This document shows positions 15,841 through 25,197 of a stretch of DNA of 42,569 bases, in pieces. The position numbers and the translations under genes were made by a program. The stretch covers positions 2,603,932-2,646,500 of the forward strand of contig BFEA01000048.1 of NCBI GenBank assembly GCA_003427395.1, given 5' to 3'. The notes below the pieces were generated by a model that made no database searches, had not been told where the DNA came from, and saw only the letters and a program-made list of their open reading frames with translations. Position 1 is the first letter of the stretch; the number at the start of each line of letters is the position of its first letter. This stretch comes from Chara braunii. Taxonomy: Eukaryota; Streptophyta; Charophyceae; Charales; Characeae.

Positions 15841-18400
15841 TGAATGGTCCGGGTAATCGATTTCCTAATACGTAAATCTCCTGAGTCCTAACCAAATAAA
15901 GAAAGCAAATCAATGACAATATTCCCCCTCGTGACCCTCAATCAACCAAAGATTTTCACAAAGCCATAAACAAGAAAGACATTTTAAACTTTTCAAGAAT
16001 CGCCACACTTGCTTGCAAGCCTTAGCCCCTCTCACACAGACAAGTTTCACACGAACGCCTGGAAACAAGCCAAAGGAGTTCCCAAAAATAAATAAAGGCA
16101 TATGCCGGGTTAGACTACACTCGCTTCACTGGCACGTTTGAACACACACAATCAAACCTTTTCGCTTCAGCTGAACATTCAAAGAAAGGAAATGGGGTGA
16201 GCAAAGTGTAGGTTCACGTGGGAAGTGTGGGGGTCTGAGCCATTAACCGACCTTGAGTGAAGTGTCGCCAATGCCGACTGGCTCACCCAAGAAAACCGAG
16301 TTGAACCTTGAACTTCAATTGAGCTCTCAAAATACCTCGAATGGCAAAATCACAAGTGATTTGTACCACAATAATTGATGAGCAATCGTTGTTTGTCTCG
16401 TCAAGTCCCAGAACCCACAAATGACTTTGTCGGTCCCAACTGGTCCCGCCAAGTCCTAAAAAAGGATGACCACCGACTTACTTCAAGACAGAACCCTCAA
16501 CGTCGCGTGATTCCAACTTGGGCTCAGTAGTGACGACGACTAACTTGTGGACATCATGAGGCGCTAAGTGGTCTTAATGGTGCTGTTGAGTGGTACCAAA
16601 GGTTCCACTGAGCTAAAACATCAAGAACTTGCGCCGTTCTTACCACAAAAAGAATTCCTTTCAATGCTTTGCCATAAACTTGTATTGTTAGTCCCCCTTG
16701 AGTCTGTGCCTCACTCGGTACCTTTTCTGAACCGTGATGGTACACTTGCATTGCCTCAAGAATAATAAATGATGTCACCGTCGTGAACCATCAAGAAGTG
16801 GGTGAGCAATACCGCCACCTTATCATCTCGCAGACCGTGATCCTTACCCCAAATAATAAAAGCATCGCCTTGGCGTCAAATCCAAACCCAATAGTTGTCC
16901 CACGATGCCTCCATAAAATCATCTCGACGCCCACGTACGACAAGGTCGACAACACTCCTCCTCACGCGGATACAGCTTAGTTGCTTGATCACTCAGACAA
17001 CACGCACCCCTACGTCAGCCAGATCCAAACATAAAAATAATAAAACCTGGTCTCTGGTCAAAACCAGGTCCAAAATGTCGCTCCCTCGAGGACAAGGTCC
17101 TGCTCCAATGGAGTGGTCCTCAACTCGCATGCCACGGGTCCAGCACCAAGGGTGCCCCAAACTCGTGGCAATGGTGACTCAGCCTCCACCTCCTTGCTCC
17201 AGCAGTTCCTCTCAACATAATTCCAACAATACTATTCTCAGCACTCCCGCAACTCACGGATGCCTCATAGTGTACGACCAGTCCAACAACATGTGTCCCT
17301 TGTGTGGCAACTACTGGGGCACTGCCTGCTTTTATAGTATAAGTGGGGCAAGTGCTCAACACTCCAGCCCCTAGGTAAAATTTCACATGGCCCAGTGCCC
17401 TCGATCTGAGCGAGATCTACGACGCAATATTGTCGCACCGTAGCCGTACACTTAGTGCGATCGACTTTGACTATTCCTCCTTTATTCGTTTTTATATATT
17501 CGGGGTTAACTCAGTCAGCCATCTCATGAATTTCAAGAGATAGCTGGCGACGTTTCATTTTCGAAATACTGTTTCTTATAATTTTCTGACTATTATTTTA
17601 GAAGTTATAAAATTTTTAAGTTCAGCGTACCTAACTATTTTTCCTAGTGTCGGTACGTTGAGGGAAGGCTGGACTTAGTGTTTTATTTAGTTCATGTTTT
17701 CCCTTCCCATTGGTAGATCCCCATCCATCAGATCCAGTGATCTGAATGGCGGGAATCATGTTATTATTTTTCCTGCTTGTTGACATACGAGTTGGTGTCA
17801 TTTCCCGACACTCAGCCCCACCCCAGGACTAGAAAGATCCATCGTGAGGGTGTTGAGTCTGCAAGGCGGCCATAATGGCCCAACTGAGGCCAAAGGGGTG
17901 CCATCATGACCACTTTTGCCCTAGCCACAACCACGGCCTTTCCGTGGTGCCAACCCATACGCCATGGTTAAAATTTGGATGCAGTATGAGCGGGGGCAAC
18001 TATTTTACCCGCAGACGCCGCCACACGACTCACCTAACGTGCACACAAACCGATAAAAAAAAAAAAAAAAAAAAAAAAAGGAATGGACAATAGCTAGCTG
18101 GTCACCGTTTTAGACGGAGCAACTGTAATTGTTGGGGTCAGAGCCCCCTCCTTCCCCTCCACCCGCCATCTGGTATTTTTGTTTTATTCGTTATTCCTTT
18201 TTTTTTTTCCGTTTTCGTTTTTCTTGTTCCTTCCCCTGTTGGTTTCAACGCGCTCTCCTTGTTTTTACCTCGATGCGTATAGTTTAAATCTTGCAGGCCG
18301 CCATCAAATAGAGTAAGGAAAACCTTTTCTATTTTCGACTTAGTCGTATTGTGTGGTGGAAATCCCCACACGTTTTGACAAAAATCCTCCTCCGCTCTTC
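15841..18400. other. Unassigned decayed DNA
   Basis: About 2.5 kb without recognisable genes. The minus-strand frame at 16554-16778 and the opposing frames at 16895-17386 look protein-like in places but match nothing I know, and they are interrupted by stops. The region has an A24 run at 18055-18079 with no visible TSD. Old retroelement coding sequence is the most likely origin. Confidence 0.3.
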
Positions 18401-18416
18401 GCCACTGTGCTCAAAC

Positions 18417-18531
18417 GGAGCTAGCCCGACGGTTTGGGTGTGCGTGCGCTCGATCCTTGTGCCTGGCGCATGTCAATCCGCCTCTGAAACTTACCGGGCT
18501 AGCTCCTACCACGGCATAGGTAGGAGCACCA
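18417..18531. repeat. Paired inverted repeats GGAGCTAGCCCG / GGTAGGAGC
   Basis: GGAGCTAGCCCG (about 18417-18428) is inverted as CGGGCTAGCTCC (about 18498-18509). Directly adjacent, GCTCCTACC-ACGGCATA-GGTAGGAGC forms a perfect 9-bp hairpin. Possibly the remains of a foldback element. Confidence 0.65.
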
Positions 18532-18690
18532 CTGATATTTGAGGTGATAGGTGGGGCGCCCCGCCAACACTTTTGAGGCATCCTTCCTTCAAATGAATTA
18601 TTTTCCACCTGCGGCCTCCTCTTACGCTGCCACACCACCCGCTTAGCCCAACCGGATAGTATGGTGGGTATCCACGATGCAGGCGTGGGA

Positions 18691-18987
18691 TTAGGCCCCA
18701 AAGAGAGTTTTGGTAGGGTAGGCTTTTACCAATAGTTTTTCCGGATAGATCTCCGTTGGGGCCTTGTAACTTTTTATCTTCCTCACTGCCGCAGTGTCAC
18801 TTCTTACTTGATCGTTTACATTCGTCCGACCTTGAATTGTCAGTGCATGGTCGATAACCTTTTTCTTTAGGCTATCATACATCATCTTGGCAGTAGGGGA
18901 AAAAGGGGAAGGTGACCCCAACGCTCTCGGTGTAAAGGGCTTCTCTCTCTGGTGGTATCTGCCGCGGTATTTCCTTAGTAGCATCAA
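18691..18987 (-). other. Protein-like frame of unknown origin
   Basis: A 98-codon minus-strand frame (charged, no low complexity) ends in a stop; stop-interrupted sequence continues in the same direction to about 18140. It looks like eroded coding sequence, perhaps from a transposable element, but no motif is recognised. Confidence 0.15.
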
Positions 18988-19000
18988 CTGCCCTTCCGGT

Positions 19001-19066
19001 AGTCGCTTGGGTGCTCAACCCCAAAGTTTAAGCAGTCGCTTAGGTGCTCAACCCCAAAGTTTAAGC
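19001..19066 (+). repeat. 33-bp tandem duplication
   Basis: AGTCGCTTGGGTGCTCAACC plus CCAAAGTTTAAGC occurs twice head to tail, with one difference (GGG to AGG). The second unit starts at 19034. Confidence 0.9.
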
Positions 19067-19219
19067 ATAAATATTTCAAAAGCAAATGCGGGATCAAAAC
19101 CCTACAAGAAAGAGAAAGGAAACATGTGCACGAGGTTGGGATACCCATGAAATCGTTTGTCACACCGTGGCAGATTATCTCTGGTCCGTTTCTTTTTCGC
19201 TTACTGGCGCTTCGTTAGT

Positions 19220-19300
19220 TTTCGATAGAGCGGTGCGCCCCCGCGAGTCGTTAAAACACTGGCAAATACCCTTGTAAGGATTTCTACCCTGACACCGCAA
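19220..19300 (+). repeat. Dispersed repeat shared with 29270-29365
   Basis: GGCAAATACCCTTGTAAGG (19261-19279) recurs at 29330-29348 with related flanks on both sides (GCGAG-TCGTTAAAACA against GCGACCTTTCAAAACA, then TTCTACC against TGTCTGCC). Same orientation. Likely pieces of one retroelement family, perhaps LTR. Confidence 0.55.
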
Positions 19301-20560
19301 CCTCAGTAGGCGTCCTGAAGTCGATTTCCTATGATTTCTCGCAACTCTCATAAGCGCAGGTGCATTCGAACAAGTGCACTTCGATCTTGCTATGAGGTAT
19401 GCAGAAAGTGGAATTTGTTGCGGGACAATATTTTTTGGGGGTCCTCGCTAGCCTGTATGTATTAGATGTTGCTCAACAGATAAAGGATAGGTTGAAGGTG
19501 CGGGGGTCCGCATGACACCGCTCTTTCTTTGGTAAAGTCATGTTCATCAACGTGATAATATTCTCGCTAATGGGTTTGTCGGTACTCAGAGGGATGTGGG
19601 AGAGGCGGTGCTATCATAGGGAACGAGGCTTGTCTGAAAACCTTGGCGAATGTTGATGAGGGTGTGAAGGTAGCTTGAGATTTGATAACCTTCACCAAGG
19701 AGCAGGAGAGACTGGGATTGACAAACCCCCAGTCACGGTGGAAAAACTATGCCCAATTGCGAATGTGGTTGTCAAAAGTGACAATGGCTGACAGAAAAGA
19801 AGATTGGATATGCTGACAAAAAGAGTCTCGATGCGGGAGTGACAATTGCAATGCCTAGAATATGTTTTGGTATGCTTCTTCTTGAAATCGTTTATGAAGA
19901 AGAAATTAAATCAAAATTTTTGGATGTTGTCAAGAAGCCTTGGGCTAACTTGAAGCACTTTCTGGAGATTAGATCCCCCCCAACAACTAAAGAAAAGGTC
20001 CTCCAAAAACCTCTCTTTGAAAACCATTGTATTGAAGACGACGATGAAGAAGAGTTTTCTTAGGGTTCTGAAGTGGGTTCCTTGAGCAGAGTTTGGATAC
20101 GAAGCGGCGTGTCCCGCATCACAGATCTCCGGTCTGGACTTTTGGAGACCTGGGAGTCCTTGGAACAAATTTCCGGTAAGTTACACGGCCTGTGAATAGT
20201 AGAAGAAAAGAGCCATTCCAGAAGCTCGGGTAGATATCTTGGGCCCGAAGGGCGTTGACCTATCTGGCATATGGTATGTCCCTCCAAATTTGAAAAATAC
20301 AGTCTGGCAGGTTCAAAGAGTGACACCCTCAAGATGGGTTTTTGACACTCAAAGGAGAGGAAGTGATTCAACAATGGGACAACACTCCGCAAACCAGGAT
20401 AGTAAATTGGATAAATGGGAAAGGAAAGGTGCAGAAAGTGCAATGGGTGGGCCAAGTTCCACTAAGGGAGCTCATATTTCCCGTAGCTTGGTGCTAGTAG
20501 GGCAACGAAATCTCCACTTTTTATCCAAACAGCTTATCCAATTAATCGGTTAAGGGGCCA
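19301..20560 (+). other. Decayed coding-like region
   Basis: Plus-strand frames with moderate protein character (19839-20063 acidic C-terminus; 20239-20553) interrupted by stops and shifts. I do not recognise the product. The bias toward G/A and the absence of low complexity suggest a former coding sequence of a mobile or viral element. Confidence 0.2.
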
Positions 20561-20569
20561 TACTGATTG

Positions 20570-21100
20570 GCTCACACACCCTCTCGATCTCCAGCCACAA
20601 TAATTATTTTAAGGTGGATGGTGGTGCTTATGAAAGACTTGTACAATGTTATTGCTGAGTTCATCAAACTATGAAATTTACTTTTAGAGTTACCCAACCT
20701 GAAGGAGGTCAATATTATATGGATGTTATCAGTCATATCTACTCCATCGACAGTTTGACTCTGTGGTAGATGGGTCGAAGTTAACCTGGGTCCTAGGCTG
20801 CACAACGTAAAGATGTGCCCAGTCATTCGAGTCAACCAGACAGTTGTGGTGGTACTGCCCAGCTTCAACGTGGGTCTAGAAATGATGACAACAACATTGG
20901 ACACAGATAGGGGAAAAAACCATCACCTGGGATGAGATGTGGGTATTGTCACAGTTGGGTTTCACACCAGCAGGACACATAGGCAGGTAAGGATGACCTT
21001 ATATAGCACAGGTGGTAAGGACGGTCATATGCTCGGTAATCTGGGCGGACAAGAACCATTCCCGTTTTCAGCAAAAATTGTTTTCTAATGTGGAGTTGAA
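20570..21100 (+). other. Possible capsid-like relic (speculative)
   Basis: Several short plus-strand frames in sequence show alternating hydrophobic strands and loops in an order reminiscent of a jelly-roll capsid of picorna-like plant viruses. Stops and frame changes separate them (for example the stop ending the frame after base 20760 and further breaks near 20890 and 20935). The resemblance is by eye only and no signature residue is decisive. If real, it is a long-dead endogenous copy. A cellular or retroelement origin is equally possible. Confidence 0.13.
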
Positions 21101-21453
21101 GACGACAATCAAGAGGGGGTAGAGGTAGGTGATCCTAGTGGATTAAAAGAGAACGGTCAAATGGCATTGTGAAAAAGCTTTACGCAAGGACCTCTGGTGG
21201 TTCATGCGAGCTTGGGCTCATGGTAATCGCTGCGGCTTGTGGAAATTATTCCTCCACGAAGGTTGATCTTGTCCCAGTGGCTAAAGGATAGGTCATAACA
21301 ACTTCTCAACCAGTGCGATTGATAGTTAGGTTAAGATAGGTTAGTATAAGGGATTTCTTGTACTAGAGGGACTCGGGTATCTTGGTCAGTAAGGGGGGGA
21401 CTAGAAAGTAGCAAGGTACAACCAGGATAGTTGGTTAGGAATGTAGTGGTCCG
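21101..21453. other. Unassigned DNA
   Basis: No gene or repeat recognised; it continues the eroded region and ends at a family E terminus. Confidence 0.25.
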
Positions 21454-21490
21454 TTAAACCACCGGTATCTCAACCAGTGTTGGGAAATTA
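21454..21490 (+). mobile_element. Solitary family E terminus
   Basis: TTAAACCACCGGTATCTCAA matches the left end of family E, but no partner terminus was found within 300 bp. A truncated copy. Confidence 0.5.
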
Positions 21491-21629
21491 GGAAAAACTA
21501 ACAGTTTTTCAAAGTCCCCGAAGAGTTCTGAATACAAAAAAAAAGAAGGACATTGGGAAAAAGCATGAAGGAGATATGTCCACATTAGCACTCAAAGAAA
21601 TATATCTACCCAAAAATACGATTAGCTTT

Positions 21630-22060
21630 TTTTTTTTGTGTGTTCTCTTTTATTTTTTCATGATTTCATTTTAGTACCTTACCAACGAGGCAGGGCGCAT
21701 TACAAGATAATTGGCACTTTGCAATGGATGACGCAGTTTCATATGTGCTCCAAATTTTGTATCCAACGGGTTTCACGTCCAAAGAGTTATTGTTTTTTTC
21801 CGTTCTTTTTTTCTACCCCCTGTCGTTATTTCAGCAGGGGTGTAACATCCGTTTGGAGGGCATGCTCTCACATGTACGCCATATTCTATATATAGTTGGT
21901 TTCATGTCCAAATAGTTTTTTCCGTTTATTTGTTTCATTTGTTGCCATGATTTTAGCAGGGCTGTAACACCTGTTGTGAGGGCATACTCTTACACGTACC
22001 CCAGATTTTGCATCCGGATGCTTTAACGTTCTAGCATTATTGCTTTTTTTTTTTTTCCGT
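21630..22060 (+). repeat. Degenerate tandem repeat of about 122 bp
   Basis: Three diverged units share AGCAGGG(G/C)TGTAACA(T/C)C, GGGCAT(G/A)CTCTCACATGTAC and TTTCATGTCCAAATAGTT, ending in T-runs. The second and third units are offset by 122 bp; the first is more eroded and longer. Confidence 0.7.
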
Positions 22061-22117
22061 TTTCGAAGAGAACAAAAAAACAACACATAATGGGACCCAA
22101 ACTTGGCAAATTTTAGT

Positions 22118-22450
22118 GTGTTGTCGAGCGCATCGATCCCGCGCGAACGGGACCCTCCCGGCCATTGTCACGCAGGATTAGGCGGGGGTTGACGGACGCA
22201 CGGAAACAAACGCGCACCCTGGTGCCGCTCTGGCCGAGTGCGCCATCCATACCTCTCGCGCGTGTCTGCGACAGGACAGAGGTTGCGCAAGGCACAACTT
22301 ACCTCCACCCGTTGGGAGTTGTCACCATCCCGTGGGTGGGCGTATCCCTGCCAAGCTACTGACCCACGTGCGAGAGTTTTTATGATGCAGTCGCAGAGGT
22401 AGGCCAGCCGAGGGCGTTTGCTCGTTCGCTGTAGCATAGGGGCACGTGCG
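22118..22450 (-). repeat. Conserved retroelement block, inverted relative to 38100-38440
   Basis: Read on the minus strand, this block aligns along about 330 bp with the plus strand at 38100-38440. Shared anchors in order are CCTATGCTRCARCGAA, AGTAGCTYGRCAGGGATAC, GGATGGTGACAACT, GGTGGANGTAAGTTGT, CTGTCGCAG and GCTCGACAAC. The minus-strand copy keeps more CpG; the other copy mostly has TpG or CpA. A frame of 89 codons crosses it, but coding status is unclear. Confidence 0.8.
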
Positions 22451-22486
22451 GCTAACGCCTGGATCGAACCCGTACGCAGACCCTCG

Positions 22487-23292
22487 TCATAGGCTGGCTG
22501 AGTTCCTAAACGGGGCCATACGCCGATCGACTAGGACGATTAGGTGACCACACGGTCGTCCTCCGCTCGAAGAAAACTTGATAAACTTAATTGAATCATC
22601 GCCTAGTCCCTTGACGGAACCACCCATAATTTTTTCCATCCCGTTCCTCACAGAATCTGATGAAGTACTCAATATAAAATCCATGAAAGGAACCGATTTA
22701 ATCATATCGAAGCCATGAAGCTTCAAAACAACCCCCCTTTTCCGTAATGATGTTTTACGGAGTAATCATAACCGCACACTTCTCGATGGAACCGAGGAGT
22801 GCCTTAGACACTCAGGTGTTGGCTTGCTTGCTCCCCAAAGAGTTAGCCTTCCAATATTGAAGGCGACCACTAAGAGTGATCACCGATCCTCAAGCCTCCC
22901 GCGTCTCGCGTGTAGGGCTAAGAAGAGAGTCTGTCGGGAGGGAGAGCTTACACCGCAGATGACGGTGTTCTCTTACCCCTTGCGGACTATCCAGTCCAGC
23001 TTTCAACCACAATAAGGATAAGCGTAACGATCACGCGATGGTTCAGAAGACCATCACTAAGAGAAAGAAGGAAATTCCGTAGCAATTTCGAGACCATTCT
23101 CTCTCACAGAATCGCTAAGTCCGTTTTCAAGGTCGACATCAGGAATCCAAGGTGCAGATCGGGGGTTTAGAAGGGAATAGAGAGACTCTCGAGGGAAGTC
23201 AGGGTAAGCCATTTTCACAGTCTCGAGTTGATTTTTGCTACCCGCCTTAAGCACATCATTCCAAAGCATTATCATTCGAGGAGCGGTTCCTT
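22487..23292 (-). pseudogene. Leader/gag side of an LTR retroelement
   Basis: Immediately downstream (minus strand) of the primer-binding site are open stretches at 23275-23057 and 22726-22487. They share a related phrase (SDSVREN and SDSVRNG), so the region contains a diverged internal repeat. No zinc knuckle, protease or reverse transcriptase is seen. Position just after the PBS is the main reason for calling it leader or gag sequence. Confidence 0.5.
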
Positions 23293-23305
23293 GCTTCTAA
23301 TACCA
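23293..23305 (-). promoter_or_regulatory. Primer-binding site for tRNA-iMet
   Basis: The minus strand reads TGGTATTAGAAGC, close to the plant retroelement consensus TGGTATCAGAGC (one C-to-T change and one inserted base). It lies three bases after a CA that would end the 5' LTR. Initiator tRNA-Met priming is standard in plant Ty1/copia and Ty3/gypsy elements. Confidence 0.7.
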
Positions 23306-23308
23306 ACC

Positions 23309-24200
23309 TGCATCCACACAAAATCTCATTGATATTCGTACACAAAATACCACTAACGTGGTCAACCCTTTGTCTCCCAATTCATGTCCCACCCCTCTTT
23401 TAACAATGGCATACCCCCACTTTCTATTCAGCTTTCTCAACTTTTTTCATGGTCATTTCAAAGGAGATGGGTAAGAGGGATAGAAAGGTTCTCATTTTAA
23501 GGGAATGTCATTATAGAAGGGAGATTCCAAACATCATGGCATGGGTATCACGATGGGTATGGTTGAGTCGTAAATCGATCAATTCGATCGACTGACTGAC
23601 CTGCTATTCGGTGATAGCAGTAAATTGATGAAGCTTATCACACCTAATAAATCGATCAATTCGATCGACTGACTGACCCGCTATTCGGTGATAGCAGAAA
23701 ATTGATGAAGCTTATCACACCTTATCTCCCTTAGATAGCTATAACCTGCGTCACAAATAACGTAGGCACCTTCTGTCGCATTACCGGAGAAGAACTCCAT
23801 ATCGCACTTTCTCTCGCTATGTCGCCCAGTAACGATATAAAAATAGCAAAAATTTGGACAGCATCTTCCCTAATAGGGTGAGCCCCCATAAAATATACAA
23901 ATCCAAATCTAAACAAACTCCTAACCTAAAAGCTACTTAACCTTGACTTCCTTGGGTTTAGTAGAAATTTCGGCAGCGCTTCCATTAATAAGGAAGACTT
24001 TCAAAAATCTCTACTAATCCCAAAGACAGTCCTAAGTCTAACCTCAAAAGACTCACAGGTTTTGACATACTTTGTAAATTTAACAGAAATTTCGGCAGCG
24101 TTCTCCCTTAAGGAAGGAGGCTCCCAGAATTCCTACTAATCCAACGGTCAGCCAATCCTTCAGCAAGTGACCACTAACGACCTCAAACAAGACCAAACAT
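23309..24200 (-). mobile_element. 5' LTR region of a minus-strand LTR retrotransposon
   Basis: On the plus strand the LTR edge would be TGCATCCACACAAAATC at 23309. Inside are a 77-bp tandem duplication (23571-23724) and two copies of AAATTTCGGCAGCG followed by paired TTCC/GGAAG phrases (23964 and 24087). That motif type is common in plant gypsy LTR/leader regions. The distal LTR boundary is uncertain, and no second LTR was found to the left. Confidence 0.55.
23571..23724 (+). repeat. 77-bp tandem duplication
   Basis: TAAATCGATCAATTCGATCG starts at 23571 and again at 23648. Each unit runs through TGCTATTCGGTGATAGCAG or its CGC variant, then ATTGATGAAGCTTATCACACC. GCTAT-TCGGTG-ATAGC is a small hairpin within each unit. 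Confidence 0.92.
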
Positions 24201-24468
24201 ATGTAACTACCTGTGTATCGCTCAAGCATAAGCGAGCTCTAACATGCTAAACTATCAAAATGAGAAAGCAAAAGAATTCACCAAACAGTAACAATCACTG
24301 AAGCGAGACACAAATTCAAAAGAAAATTAATTTCTCCTTTTTGTTTCTATCATGTGCAAGTTCTCGCATCTTATCTGCTTAATTTATTCTTTCAATTCCG
24401 ACCCTGTTAGACGTATAGTTCTTTTTATGTCAATTTTCTTTCAAGGCCAAGTAAACGAGTTAAGCAAG

Positions 24469-25197
24469 GCGACCCGATTCCTGCCCAGGGTCCCAGTTTC
24501 AATGTCCAGGCAAACAACAAGGCGACCCGAGTCCTGCCCAGGGTCCCAGTTTCAATGTCCANNNNNNNNNNNNNNNNNNNNNNNNNNNNNNNNNNNNNNN
24601 NNNNNNNNNNNNNNNNNNNNNNNNNNNNNNNNNNNNNNNNNNNNNNNNNNNNNNNNNNNNNNNNNNNNNNNNNNNNNNNNNNNNNNNNNNNNNNNNNNNN
24701 NNNNNNNNNNNNNNNNNNNNNNNNNNNNNNNNNNNNNNNNNNNNNNNNNNNNNNNNNNNNNNNNNNNNNNNNNNNNNNNNNGTCCTGCCCAGGGTCCCAG
24801 TTTCAATGTCCAGGCAACCAACAAGGCGACCCGAGTCCTGCCCAGGGTCCCAGTTTCAATGTCCAGGCAAACAACAGAGCGACCCGAGTCCTGCCCAGGG
24901 TCCCAGTTTCAATGTCCAGGCAAACAACAAGGCGACACGAGTCTTGCTCAGGGTCCCAGTTTCAATGTTCAGGCAAACAACAAGGCGACCCGAGTCCTNC
25001 CCAGGGTCCCAGTTTCAATGTCTAGGCAAGCAACAAGGCGACCCGAGTCCTGCCCAGGGTCCCTGTTTCAATGTCCAGGCAAGCAACAAGGCGACCCGAG
25101 TCCTGCCCAGGGTCCCAGTTTCAATGTCCAGGCAAACAACAAGGCGACCCGAGTCCTGCCAATGGTCCCAGTTTCAATGTCCAGGCAAAACCAACCC
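24469..25197 (+). repeat. 53-bp minisatellite, interrupted by gap
   Basis: Units start (GCGAC) at 24469, 24522, 24826, 24879, 24932, 24985, 25038, 25091 and 25144, exactly 53 bp apart outside the gap. Consensus pieces are AACAAGGCGACCCGAGTCCT, GCCCAGGGTCCCAGTTTCAA and TGTCCAGGCAAAC. Because 53 is not a multiple of 3 and the unit lacks stops on the plus strand, all three frames stay open, giving false proteins of up to 283 codons. Substitutions between units are few. Confidence 0.97.
24562..24781. other. Assembly gap (220 N) in the minisatellite
   Basis: The distance between flanking units (24522 to 24826, 304 bp) is not a multiple of 53, so the gap length is an estimate rather than the true size, or a variant unit lies inside. 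Confidence 0.95.

Noticed and set aside
18055-18079. A24 run as a retroposition tail
   Set aside because: No matching direct repeat on either side and no identifiable body.
22440-22500. tRNA gene near GGATCGAACCCGTACGC
   Set aside because: There is a B-box-like phrase, but no A box or cloverleaf could be drawn.
24469-25197. CRISPR-like array
   Set aside because: Units are contiguous 53-bp tandem copies without unique spacers, and the DNA is eukaryotic.
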